Source of the DNA: Paucilactobacillus kaifaensis
Lineage (GTDB): Bacteria > Bacillota > Bacilli > Lactobacillales > Lactobacillaceae
DNA length: 64,000 nucleotides
Assembly: GCF_005405145.1 (NCBI RefSeq)
Contig: NZ_BJDM01000002.1
Location: 62,001-126,000, forward strand
Reading direction: 5' to 3'
The notes under the pieces were generated by a model. It was not told where the DNA came from. It saw nothing but the letters and a program-made list of their open reading frames with translations, and ran no database searches. Below, piece after piece: positions 53,321 to 62,029 of this stretch. A program made the translations under genes and the position numbers. Position 1 is the stretch's first letter. Each line of letters opens with the position of its first letter.

Positions 53321-54853
53321 TTATTTTCCTTTCTTGTCCAATAAATGATGGTCATTTAAGTAATCTTTTGCCACAACCGCGGCTTTTTCATGCTTGACTG
53401 TAACCCGATAATTCATTTCTTGCATCTCGCTAGTGGTAATCTTACCCGCTAACCTATTTAAACTTTTGACAATTGTCGGATTTTTCTTAGCAAAGTGCGT
53501 ACGCATTAATGGTGCCCCTTGATAGGGCGGAAAGAAACTTTTGTTATCTTGCAGTAAAATTAAATGGTACTTTTTAATTTGTGGATCAGTTGTATACGCA
53601 TCGGTCACATCCACCTTACCTTTCGCTAGCGCCTCATATCTTAATGAAGGTTCCATCGTTCGTACGCTGTTAAAATGTAGCCCATAGGCCTTTTGTAATC
53701 CTGGATAGCCATCAGCTTGTTGGAAAAAATCAGGGTCAAATGCCGCTTTAAGTTCAGGGTATTTAGCTAAATCAGCAAAAGTTCTCAAATGATATTTGTC
53801 TGCGATTGCTTTAGTGACTGTGATCCCATAGCCGTTTTGATATTTCATTGGTGCCAAATAGGTTAAGTTATACTGCTGTTTTAAGGCTTGAGCGGCATCT
53901 TTGTAAGCCGTGGTTGCATTTGCAGCCACGTTTTTATGTCCTTTCACTAATGATTGCAAAACTGTACCAGTAAACTCAGGATAAATATCGATATTTTGAT
54001 TTTGCAATGCCTTGAACAAAAAGCTAGTGCCCCCAAAATTACGTTTTAATTTTACGTGAATATTCGGATTAGCTTGCTGAATCAGGTCCTTATACATGTT
54101 AATCAATACCTCAGGCTCGCCACCCATTTTACCTGCTATCGTAATGGTTTGCGTTTTTGGTGTCAACATCGTTTTAATTCCTGCAAAGCCGCCAAATAGC
54201 ACAATTAAAATACCAATACCAATGACTAGGCGCTTAAAAGAAGCTCGCGCCAATACTTTGATCAACGCACTAGCAATCAAAGCTAAAATAGCCGATAACA
54301 CTGCCCCAACGATCAAGGCATCATTGTTATTAGTTTGAATACCCAATAGGATGTAGGTTCCGAGCCCACCGCCACCAATTAATGCCGCTAAGGTTGCAGT
54401 ACCAATCACCATAACAACCGCAATTCGGATGCCTGAGATAATCATTGGTAAGGCCAATGGAAATTGTACACGAAATAATTTAAATCGTTTAGAAACACCA
54501 AAAGCATCAGCGGCTTCAATCAATAACGGATCAATGTTGGTCAAACCGGCATAAGTATTTTGAAAAACTGGCATAATTGCATATAAAACTAATGCGATAA
54601 TTGCTGGAACAGTACCAATGCCCACAAACGGAATCAAAATTCCTAAAATCGCTAAACTAGGAATTGTTTGAATCACACTGGTAACCTGAAGAAAAAACTC
54701 ACCAATTTTCCGATGATCAATCAATACAACTGCTAATGGAACGGCCAGCACTACCGTGATTAAAATAGCAATAATTGACAACTCAATGTGCTGCCCCAAC
54801 GCTGCAATAATGTCGCTACTATTTCTATTAATATAACTACTAAGTGAATTCAT
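53321..54853 (-). CDS. OpuB/ProWX-type permease fused to substrate-binding domain
   Basis: 510 residues. N-terminal permease domain (about 15-205, five to six helices, with EAADAFGVSKRFKLFRVQFPLALP contacting the ATPase), a linking helix (about 212-232), then an OpuAC-type binding domain (about 240-510; AGKMGGEPEVLINMYKDLI, FGGTSFLFKALQNQNIDIYPEFTGT). Such fusions transport choline, carnitine or betaine in LAB. Three bases downstream of its ATPase gene. It is the second osmoprotectant-type system in this window and is unrelated in layout to the one at 9.9-12.8 kb. Confidence 0.87.
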   Translation of the reverse strand: MNSLSSYINRNSSDIIAALGQHIELSIIAILITVVLAVPLAVVLIDHRKIGEFFLQVTSVIQTIPSLAILGILIPFVGIGTVPAIIALVLYAIMPVFQNTYAGLTNIDPLLIEAADAFGVSKRFKLFRVQFPLALPMIISGIRIAVVMVIGTATLAALIGGGGLGTYILLGIQTNNNDALIVGAVLSAILALIASALIKVLARASFKRLVIGIGILIVLFGGFAGIKTMLTPKTQTITIAGKMGGEPEVLINMYKDLIQQANPNIHVKLKRNFGGTSFLFKALQNQNIDIYPEFTGTVLQSLVKGHKNVAANATTAYKDAAQALKQQYNLTYLAPMKYQNGYGITVTKAIADKYHLRTFADLAKYPELKAAFDPDFFQQADGYPGLQKAYGLHFNSVRTMEPSLRYEALAKGKVDVTDAYTTDPQIKKYHLILLQDNKSFFPPYQGAPLMRTHFAKKNPTIVKSLNRLAGKITTSEMQEMNYRVTVKHEKAAVVAKDYLNDHHLLDKKGK

Positions 54854-54856
54854 TAC

Positions 54857-55789
54857 TTATTTAGCCTCCTGTTCTAGCGACGCCAAATAATTGATTAAAT
54901 CTACCGGTCGTAAAGTCGTTTGTTCGACTTTAATTACTAGATCAGGTGTCGTCTTTAATTGCGCCGCCCAATCAAAAATCGTATCTGTACCCTTAAGTAC
55001 TTGACCAACTTCAGTCGATGGTTGCCCAAAACCAGCCTTGACAACCTGATTCAAAAAAATATTTTGGGTATCATTTTCATCGAAGAAAGTTGCGACAAAA
55101 GCATTTGCTGGCTTAGCTAAAATTTCGTTAGGAACGCCAACTTGCTGCAAGGTACCATTATGGATCACGGCCAATCGATCGGCTAGCTTGATTGCCTCCG
55201 ACATATCATGGGTCACGAAAACAAAAGTTGTTGCCAACTCGCGATGCAACTGAATCACTAAATCCTGAAGTTGTCGTTTAGAAATCGGATCCAATGCACT
55301 AAAAGGTTCATCCATCAAGACAATATTTGGTTCTGCTGCTAGCGCTCTTACAATACCAACCCGCTGAGCTTCGCCACCAGACAATTCGCTTGGCATCCTA
55401 TTCATGAAAAGCGTAGCTCGCAGGCCAACCCGATCTAATAACTCGGCTACTCGCTGGTCACGTTTTTGCCTATCCCACCCCAGCGTTTCCAGCTGGATTG
55501 CTGCGTTTTGTGCAACTGTCATATTAGGAAACAACGCACCAGCCTGTAGTACATAACCGATATTTTGCCGTAAATGTCGAATATCAAAGCTTTTAACATC
55601 CGCACTATCAATAGTTACATTTCCGATTGTAGGTTCATTCAGGCGATTAATCATCTTAAGCAGGGTCGTTTTACCAGATCCAGAAGGACCAACAAGTACG
55701 AACAACTCGCCGCTTTTAATGGTTAAACTTAAATTATTTAAAGCATCATTACTAGCATATCTTTTAGTAACATTTTCTAATTTAATCAT
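54857..55789 (-). CDS. Osmoprotectant-type ABC transporter ATP-binding protein
   Basis: 310 residues, AGGAGGGATT before ATG at 55789. Walker A GPSGSGKTT, signature LSGGEAQRVG, Walker B IVLMDEPFSALDP, switch FVTHDMSEA. OpuCA/ProV-like core with a short C-terminal extension (about 235-310) rather than full paired CBS motifs. First gene of the element's cargo operon. Predicted promoter TTGCAT (55836-55841), 17 bases, TATATT (55813-55818). Confidence 0.88.
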   Translation of the reverse strand: MIKLENVTKRYASNDALNNLSLTIKSGELFVLVGPSGSGKTTLLKMINRLNEPTIGNVTIDSADVKSFDIRHLRQNIGYVLQAGALFPNMTVAQNAAIQLETLGWDRQKRDQRVAELLDRVGLRATLFMNRMPSELSGGEAQRVGIVRALAAEPNIVLMDEPFSALDPISKRQLQDLVIQLHRELATTFVFVTHDMSEAIKLADRLAVIHNGTLQQVGVPNEILAKPANAFVATFFDENDTQNIFLNQVVKAGFGQPSTEVGQVLKGTDTIFDWAAQLKTTPDLVIKVEQTTLRPVDLINYLASLEQEAK

Positions 55790-55812
55790 ATAATCCCTCC
55801 TTCGACCTACTA

Positions 55813-55841
55813 AATATAATGATTAAAAATTACATATGCAA
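55813..55841 (-). promoter_or_regulatory. Promoter of the element's transporter operon
   Basis: TTGCAT and TATATT on the minus strand with a 17-base spacer. The TTACATATGCAA dyad overlapping the -35 is a possible operator for the divergent Rrf2 protein. Confidence 0.6.
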
Positions 55842-55859
55842 CTAAACAAACCGATATTA

Positions 55860-55908
55860 TTGAAAAAAAGTTATTTAAGCCCTATAATTATGTAACAGCA
55901 AAAGTTAC
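55860..55908 (+). promoter_or_regulatory. Promoter of the Rrf2 gene with adjacent inverted repeat
   Basis: TTGAAA (55860-55865), 17 bases, TATAAT (55883-55888), followed by GTAAC-N7-GTTAC (55892-55908) at the start point, a candidate autoregulatory site. Confidence 0.65.
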
Positions 55909-55920
55909 GGAGATGATTAA

Positions 55921-56385
55921 ATGCGTTTATCAACTAAATTCAGCGATACGATTCATTTACTTGCGTTTTTGCAAGTATATTCAGATATTAAATTAACTAG
56001 TGCAGTAATTGCGGCCAGTATCCAAACCTCACCTGTTGTCGTTAGACGTCTGGTTGGTGCTTTAAAGAATGCGGGTTTCATTGACAACGATCCAAAAAAC
56101 CATAACCCCCGAATTGCCATCGATCCCAAAGATATTACCTTGCTGGATATTTATCTGATCACTGAAGGGCATACCCCACTTTTTGTCATTGATAAAGAAA
56201 CCAATCCCCTTTGCCGTGTTGGCGGCAATATTCAGCCTGTTTTAACTAATATATACGGTGAAGCTGAGCAAGCTGCATTGACCGTTTTAAATAGTAAAAC
56301 AATGCAAGATATCATTGATTCATTAATTGTTCACAATAAAGTTAAGCAGGCTAAAGAAAAGTCAGACCTGGCACAAGACGCGTAA
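55921..56385 (+). CDS. Rrf2-family transcriptional regulator (YwnA-like)
   Basis: 154 residues. Same architecture as the Rrf2 protein at 39 kb: RLSTKFSDTIHLLAFLQVYSD, TSAVIAASIQTSPVVVRRLVGALKNAGFI and a single-Cys NPLCRVGGNIQPVL. No Fe-S Cys cluster. Divergent from the transporter-oxidoreductase operon, which it probably regulates in response to thiol or electrophile stress. Confidence 0.87.
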   Translation: MRLSTKFSDTIHLLAFLQVYSDIKLTSAVIAASIQTSPVVVRRLVGALKNAGFIDNDPKNHNPRIAIDPKDITLLDIYLITEGHTPLFVIDKETNPLCRVGGNIQPVLTNIYGEAEQAALTVLNSKTMQDIIDSLIVHNKVKQAKEKSDLAQDA

Positions 56386-56453
56386 TTTCAATATATATTT
56401 ATGGAAATAAATGAGTACATGACAAATTGTTAATTGTAAAATTTCACACTAAA

Positions 56454-56544
56454 AAAATCCCCGTCAAAGCTTAGGATCGCAATTAGCGAATCCCAAATTT
56501 TGGCGGGGATTTTGGCGGGGAACTATCTAAATACCCCGCCAAAA
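56454..56544. terminator. Two overlapping terminator hairpins after guaA
   Basis: Hairpin 1 (56454-56468 with 56499-56513) ends in seven T on the minus strand. Hairpin 2 (56510-56520 with 56534-56544) has a perfect 11-bp stem TTTTGGCGGGG/CCCCGCCAAAA. They share four bases and repeat GGCGGGG. Serves guaA and the convergent Rrf2 gene. Confidence 0.85.
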
Positions 56545-56609
56545 CTTAGCTTTATATCTCAACAAAATACCGTTAAATCAACATTCCGGCTTCAATTTTT
56601 ATATCTAAA

Positions 56610-58166
56610 TTATTCCCACTCAATTGTCGAAGGTGGCTTGCTCGTAACATCGTACACTATGCGATTAACGTGCTTGACCTCATTAACAATTCTAACTGAG
56701 ATTTCCTGCAAGACATCCCATGGAATTCGGGCAAAATCTGCAGTCATGCCATCAATTGAAGTAACAGCTCTGATACCGACCGTATAGTCGTATGTTCGTC
56801 CATCACCCATTACACCAACGCTCCGAATACCTGGTAACACTGTAAAGTATTGCCAAATTTCTTCGTCTAAGCCGGCTTTCTTCATTTCCTCACGTAAGAT
56901 AGCATCGCTGTCACGCACAATTGTCAGCTTTTCTTCAGTCAACTCACCGATTACTCGGATTCCTAAACCTGGTCCTGGGAATGGTTGGCGCCAAACTAAA
57001 TCATGAGGCATCCCCAGTTTCTCACCTAACTCACGTGCCTCATCCTTAAACAAAGTCCGGAGTGGTTCAATCAATTCAAAGTGCATATCTTCTGGCAATC
57101 CACCAACATTATGATGCGACTTGATTGTTTGTGCAGTATCCGTACCACTTTCAATCACATCAGTGTATAAGGTTCCTTGCGCTAAGAAATCAATTCCTTG
57201 CAGTTTTTGTGCTTCGTCGTTAAACACTTGAATAAATTCATTGCCGATAATCTTGCGTTTTTGTTCTGGTTCACTCACACCAGCCAGTTTGTCTAAAAAG
57301 CGTTTCTGGGCGTTAACTTGGATAATATTTAATCCAAATTTACCCGACAAGCTATCCATAACTTGCTCAGCCTCGTTTTTACGCAGTAGTCCATGATCAA
57401 CAAAGATACTGGTCAACTGTGATCCAATTGCTTTGTGCAGTAAGACACCAACCACGCTGGAATCAACCCCACCTGAAAGGCCCAATAAGACCTTCTTATC
57501 GCCGACCACTTCACGAATATGTTCAATCTGCATTTCAATAAAGTCATCCATGGTCCAGTTTGATTCGGCTTCACAGACATCAAATGCAAAATGTTTCAAA
57601 ATTTCAGTACCATACTCGGTGTTTTGTACTTCAGCATGAAACTGAATTCCATAAAACTTACGTTTATCATCGGCCATTGAAGTAATTGGACAGTTTACAC
57701 TGGTTGCTACCGTCTTAAAACCATCAGGTACTTGACGAACCAAGTCGCCATGACTCATCCAAACATATTGTTTCTTTGGCAATCCTTTAAACATAACAGC
57801 AGAATCATCAGTCACTTCAATATCTGCGTGACCATATTCTGAGTTATGCGCATTTTCAACTACCCCACCAGGTAATTTGTAAGCCATTAGTTGCATCCCA
57901 TAACAAATTCCTAAAATTGGAATACCTAATTCAAAAATCTCAGGGTCCACTGAAAAGGCACCGTCAGCGTACACACTATTAGGGCCACCCGAAAAGATAA
58001 TTCCCTTAGGGTTGATTTTTTTTATTTCAGCTGCAGTAATTTTATGCGATAGTAACTCAGAATAAACTCCTAAATCACGAATCCGTCGCGTGATCAACTG
58101 GTTGTACTGACTACCATAGTCCAACACAATGATCTTATCGAACGAATCCAAGTTAGTGTTTGCCAA
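56610..58166 (-). CDS. guaA: GMP synthase (glutamine-hydrolysing)
   Basis: 518 residues, full length. Class I glutamine amidotransferase domain with [12 protein letters not shown] (nucleophile Cys) and [14 protein letters not shown], the latter having Ala where most GuaA have Pro. ATP-pyrophosphatase domain with [11 protein letters not shown], and a C-terminal dimerisation domain ending KPPSTIEWE. Converts XMP to GMP. Its last codons are the attachment site of the adjacent element, and the reading frame is preserved by the insertion. Confidence 0.97.
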   Translation of the reverse strand: MANTNLDSFDKIIVLDYGSQYNQLITRRIRDLGVYSELLSHKITAAEIKKINPKGIIFSGGPNSVYADGAFSVDPEIFELGIPILGICYGMQLMAYKLPGGVVENAHNSEYGHADIEVTDDSAVMFKGLPKKQYVWMSHGDLVRQVPDGFKTVATSVNCPITSMADDKRKFYGIQFHAEVQNTEYGTEILKHFAFDVCEAESNWTMDDFIEMQIEHIREVVGDKKVLLGLSGGVDSSVVGVLLHKAIGSQLTSIFVDHGLLRKNEAEQVMDSLSGKFGLNIIQVNAQKRFLDKLAGVSEPEQKRKIIGNEFIQVFNDEAQKLQGIDFLAQGTLYTDVIESGTDTAQTIKSHHNVGGLPEDMHFELIEPLRTLFKDEARELGEKLGMPHDLVWRQPFPGPGLGIRVIGELTEEKLTIVRDSDAILREEMKKAGLDEEIWQYFTVLPGIRSVGVMGDGRTYDYTVGIRAVTSIDGMTADFARIPWDVLQEISVRIVNEVKHVNRIVYDVTSKPPSTIEWE

Positions 58167-58256
58167 TGCATGCCACCCTTTCTAGTTTTACTTTAATGCT
58201 CCCATTTTACGGGTTTAAAGTCACCTGGTCAATGCTTATTAGAGCTCTTTAATTTA

Positions 58257-59177
58257 CTACTTCCGCAGATAAATTTTATTAATTAAGTGATGTTTCGTTT
58301 TATGCAGAATTAAGTCAGCCCGATTGCGTGTTGGCAAAATGAATTCTTCCAGGTTTTTCAAATCAATCTCTTTCCAGATTCGTCGTGCCATATCAAATGC
58401 CTCATCACGATCACCAATTGCATAAGGATAATAATAATTGGTTGGGTCTCTGAAGGCAGAATCTAGTAGCAACCCGAAACGTTCTAAAAACCAGTGTTGA
58501 ATGAGCTCTGGTTGTGCATCCACATAAATTGAAAAATCAAAAAAATCACTGACATACAATCGTTCATTGGTTGGTAGCTGCAACGTATTAATTCCTTCAA
58601 CAATCAAAATATCAGGTCGTTCAATCCGATGCATTCGATCTGGCACAATATCATAAGTTGCATGTGAATAAACCGGCGATTTAACTACTGCTTCGCCACG
58701 TTTAACATCGTTTAAAAACGTTAGTAGTTTTTCCATGTCATAAGATTCTGGAAATCCTTTGCGTTCCAATAAATGACGTTTTTTTAGCTCTGCATTAGAA
58801 AATAAAAAGCCATCGGTAGTAATCATTTCTACTCGTTGCTCCGGCATTAATTGATCCAGCAAAAATGACAATAGTCGTGCAGTGGTACTTTTACCAACCG
58901 CCACTGGACCTGCAATTCCAATAATAAACGGAATCCGGGGTTCTTTAATCTGCAAAAAGCTCGTTTTTTGTTGCTGCCACTGTTGGTACTCGTTAAACCT
59001 TAATTTAAGTAACTGAACTAATGGTAAATAAACAGCTTCAACATCATCTAACGAAATTCGATCATTTAGCCCACGAATTTGATCCAGGTTATCTTCACTA
59101 AGTTGCACACGCCCATTAGGGTAAAAGCTATGCCATTTATCACGATCAAACTGATAATAATTCACTCTGTCTTCCAT
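58257..59177 (-). CDS. coaA: Pantothenate kinase (type I)
   Basis: 306 residues from ATG at 59177 (AGGAATTC upstream; an in-frame ATG at 59195 overlaps the site). P-loop GPVAVGKST, followed by TTDGFLF and [25 protein letters not shown] and IVEGINTLQ, all type I CoaA motifs. Phosphorylates pantothenate, the first step of coenzyme A synthesis. guaA-coaA linkage is common in lactobacilli. Confidence 0.95.
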   Translation of the reverse strand: MEDRVNYYQFDRDKWHSFYPNGRVQLSEDNLDQIRGLNDRISLDDVEAVYLPLVQLLKLRFNEYQQWQQQKTSFLQIKEPRIPFIIGIAGPVAVGKSTTARLLSFLLDQLMPEQRVEMITTDGFLFSNAELKKRHLLERKGFPESYDMEKLLTFLNDVKRGEAVVKSPVYSHATYDIVPDRMHRIERPDILIVEGINTLQLPTNERLYVSDFFDFSIYVDAQPELIQHWFLERFGLLLDSAFRDPTNYYYPYAIGDRDEAFDMARRIWKEIDLKNLEEFILPTRNRADLILHKTKHHLINKIYLRK

Positions 59178-59286
59178 GGTTGAATTCCTGTACATCCTTA
59201 TGATTAATTTTCTCGTTCATTCTACCATAACTAACTGAAGTAGTCGGTTTATTTTTACTAATTCTGAGATTTCATTTTTTATTGCT

Positions 59287-59498
59287 GAAACGTGCAAATT
59301 ACCGCAAAAGTCTAGGGCTAAAGTAAAATAAGCACTGATCCATAGTTCGGATTAATGCCAGCTGTTTCCTTTTTGTATTGCTGAAACGTGCAAATTACCG
59401 CAAAAGTCTAGGGCTAAAGCAAAATAAGCACTGATCCATAGTTCGGATCAATGCTTATTTTGCTTTAGCCTACGACTTCTGAACGCGGTAATTTGCAC
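59287..59498. repeat. 96-bp repeat ending in a long hairpin (locus 2, diverged)
   Basis: Units begin with GAAACGTG at 59287 and 59383, again a 96-base period. The second unit closes as a hairpin: 14-bp outer arms 59388-59401 with 59485-59498, and 26-bp inner arms 59412-59437 with 59445-59470 (one G-U), loop ATAGTTC. Arm sequences differ from locus 1, but AAGTCTAGG, the TTCG loop border, the T-rich spacer, arm lengths and period are shared. It ends four bases before the stop codon of the LtaS gene. Confidence 0.93.
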
Positions 59499-59502
59499 TC
59501 TT

Positions 59503-61608
59503 TTACTTTGCCGTTGGGAATACTAAATCACTTGTATCCATTCCCTTTAATTCTGGTGCGTCCGTTGAATAGTCACTTAGTGTTGATTGACCGTCATTTT
59601 TAGCCATAACACTTGTTGGGTTTGTCTTTTGTGCTGCTTTTAAGCGTTTCAAGCTCTTATTTAGATTGTATGAGAAGTCTGTTTTATCGACTTTCTTGAA
59701 TCCTTTTGGTGTGTAGAATCGCAGTAAGTCACCATTGACAACCTTATCTGACAAGTTAAGTTCTGTTGTCACATATTTTTGTGCCTTCGCAATGACTTTC
59801 TTTTGTGCTGCAGTTTGTTTCTTAACTTCCTTACCAGTCTTGGTATTGTACACATGCCCACCGTACTTAGTATACGTAGATGATACAAAGTCACCATTTC
59901 TAAAAGCTACTACTTGTTTACGGTTATTCGACAGCAAATCCTGTCCAAATTGAACATATTTACTTGAGTCAATTCCTAGCAAGTTCTCAATCGTTGGTAG
60001 AACATCAATTTCACCACCATACGTGTGGTTGATGCCACCTTTCAATCCCTTCATTTGAATCATGAATGGAACCTTCTGGAACATTGCTAAATCATAGTTA
60101 TTCACACTCTTCTTACCTAAGATCTTAGCAATCGCTGGCTTATGATTATCTGAAATTCCATAATGGTCCCCGTATAACACAACCATACTATTGTCTCGTA
60201 AACCACTCTTGTCGAGATAATCATAGAATTCGCCAATCGATTGATCTAAATAGTGTGCTGTTTGAACGTATGGATCAACAGTATTATCACCGGTATTCCA
60301 AGCCTTAATCGACTTATTGTCCTTGTCCAGAATATATGGATAGTGATTCGTAACCGTAATTAACTTAGCATAAAATGGCTGCGGTAGTTGCTGCACATAG
60401 TTAGCCGCATCTTCCATGAATAACTTATCCTTAATTCCGTACCCCGCATCATAGTTTTTCACCTTCGGAAAGTATGATTTACTGAAGTAATAGTCATAAC
60501 CAAACGACTTATAAGCATTGTCCCGATTCCAAAAACTTGGAACATCTCCATGAAATGAAGCTGAAGTATAACCACCATTTTGATCTAGAATAGCTGGCGC
60601 TGCTTGGAACGTATTTGTTGTCCCATCAGTAACCATTGCAGAGCCTTCAGAAAGGCCAAACAACGAATTTTCCAGCATTAACTCTGCATCAGCTGTCTTA
60701 CCTTGTCCAACTTGATGGAAAAAGTTATCAAATGCAATCGTATCACTCGAATGGTAAATCTTATTCAAGTTGGGAGTTACTTCTTGTCCATCCCACTTAT
60801 AATCGATCATAAACTGTTGTAAACTTTCCAAGTGAATGATGAAGACATTTTTTCCCTTGGCCACACCTTTGTATTCAATGTTAGAATCAGCGTGATTTTT
60901 CTTTAAAAACTTAAGAACTGGTTTGATATCAGATGTGTTGGCCTTAGCCTTTACCGCATTATTTTGGGTCGTTTTAACTCCATCATATACGGTATATGCT
61001 TCTAGTCCCAAATACTTAACGATGTAATTACTATCAAATGTTCTTGTCAATAGACCAGATCTGTTTGATTCAGCCATTCCCAGATTAAAACCAAACAAAA
61101 CGATTCCAATCACAGAAAAGACACCAGCAAACCGGAGTCTAAAATAGCGTGTATCAATCCGAATCACATGGAACGCCAGTAACAAAATCAATAGGATTAC
61201 ATCTGCGTAAACCAAAAAATCAGATCCACGCAAAATCCCCATCAAGCTCTTACCTAGGTTATTTGAAACTGAGCCAGAGCCCTTCATAATATTAAAACTC
61301 AAGAAATCAGAAAATTCGCGGTAATACAAAATGTTAGCAAACAGCCATGTCGACAAAACAGCGTTGATGAAAATCATTAACCAATATGCTAGTCGACCGC
61401 GGAAATACAAGGCAATCCCAATTAATAAAATCGCTGCTGGAAAAGGATTAAATGCCAGCAAGAATTGCTGGATGCTCCCTGTTGCCCCGAGCGTAAATTT
61501 ATTTTGATATGCCCAATATGACTTAATTGCAAATAAAACAACCGTGAGTAGGAAAAAGCCTAGTCGAGTGTTTAGACCGCCTCTTACCTTCTGCAGCACA
61601 GTTTTCAT
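59503..61608 (-). CDS. ltaS: Lipoteichoic-acid synthase-family sulfatase (LtaS-like)
   Basis: 701 residues from ATG at 61608 (GGAGGAAAG upstream). Five N-terminal membrane helices (to about residue 180), then an extracellular alkaline-phosphatase-fold domain with metal ligand Glu in IIHLESLQQFM, nucleophile Thr305 in GQGKTADAE, and LYGDHYGISDNH. A further C-terminal region of about 110 residues follows. Polymerises glycerol phosphate from phosphatidylglycerol for lipoteichoic acid; a primase paralogue is possible. Confidence 0.9.
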   Translation of the reverse strand: MKTVLQKVRGGLNTRLGFFLLTVVLFAIKSYWAYQNKFTLGATGSIQQFLLAFNPFPAAILLIGIALYFRGRLAYWLMIFINAVLSTWLFANILYYREFSDFLSFNIMKGSGSVSNNLGKSLMGILRGSDFLVYADVILLILLLAFHVIRIDTRYFRLRFAGVFSVIGIVLFGFNLGMAESNRSGLLTRTFDSNYIVKYLGLEAYTVYDGVKTTQNNAVKAKANTSDIKPVLKFLKKNHADSNIEYKGVAKGKNVFIIHLESLQQFMIDYKWDGQEVTPNLNKIYHSSDTIAFDNFFHQVGQGKTADAELMLENSLFGLSEGSAMVTDGTTNTFQAAPAILDQNGGYTSASFHGDVPSFWNRDNAYKSFGYDYYFSKSYFPKVKNYDAGYGIKDKLFMEDAANYVQQLPQPFYAKLITVTNHYPYILDKDNKSIKAWNTGDNTVDPYVQTAHYLDQSIGEFYDYLDKSGLRDNSMVVLYGDHYGISDNHKPAIAKILGKKSVNNYDLAMFQKVPFMIQMKGLKGGINHTYGGEIDVLPTIENLLGIDSSKYVQFGQDLLSNNRKQVVAFRNGDFVSSTYTKYGGHVYNTKTGKEVKKQTAAQKKVIAKAQKYVTTELNLSDKVVNGDLLRFYTPKGFKKVDKTDFSYNLNKSLKRLKAAQKTNPTSVMAKNDGQSTLSDYSTDAPELKGMDTSDLVFPTAK

Positions 61609-61957
61609 AATCTTTCCTCCATCTAAAAATATCGCCACGTTCAATCATACCGTTTTTACGGTAGATAACAATTTAATCTCGTAATATTTCCCAAATGTTT
61701 AGAATTTCGTCACAAATTAAATTACAACGGTTAATTCAGAATCAAGTATAACCTAATTTGTTCCCGACCGGGATATCAACTTGCCATTTTATAGCTTTAA
61801 TTGAAAAAAATATAAAGTTTTTTTGGAATTTATTATTATAACCAATTCTAAAACGTCAAGCCCACCGTCTAATGCCCCACAAGCTTACTTATCGTTCGAT
61901 ATTCGTTTCAAGTTAATTGATCATAAGCTCAAATCATAAAAGTTGTCTCTAAGCCTA
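61609..61957. other. Divergent spacer between ltaS and the NO reductase gene
   Basis: Holds the ltaS promoter (61644-61671) near one end. The remaining 280 or so bases are AT-rich and show no gene or recognisable structure. Confidence 0.5.
61644..61671 (-). promoter_or_regulatory. Promoter of ltaS with dyad in the spacer
   Basis: Minus-strand TTGTTA (61666-61671), 16 bases, TATGAT (61644-61649). ACCGT-TTTT-ACGGT (61649-61662) lies between the hexamers and could bind a repressor. Confidence 0.55.
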
Positions 61958-61986
61958 TTGCAAAGGGTTTCATAAGATGTTTTAAT
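61958..61986 (+). promoter_or_regulatory. Predicted promoter of the NO reductase gene
   Basis: TTGCAA (61958-61963), 17 bases, TTTAAT (61981-61986). AAGATGTTTTA overlapping the -10 resembles a half-site of the NO sensor NsrR, but only weakly. Confidence 0.45.
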
Positions 61987-62029
61987 TAGATCGCACACAA
62001 TAATATTTTGTAAAGGAGCGTGTAGGTTT

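Larger units (their letters stand above)
48394..56621. mobile_element. Integrative mobilizable element in the 3' end of guaA (about 8.2 kb)
   Basis: Bounded by the direct repeat TTATTCCCACTC at 48394 and at the guaA 3' end (56610). Contains integrase, DUF3173 protein, HTH/Rep_trans relaxase, oriT-like site, HTH regulator and cargo (OpuB-type transporter, oxidoreductase, Rrf2). No coupling protein, VirB4-like ATPase or other conjugation gene is present, so transfer would depend on a co-resident conjugative element. The 3' end of guaA is a well-known attachment site for such elements. Confidence 0.75.
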
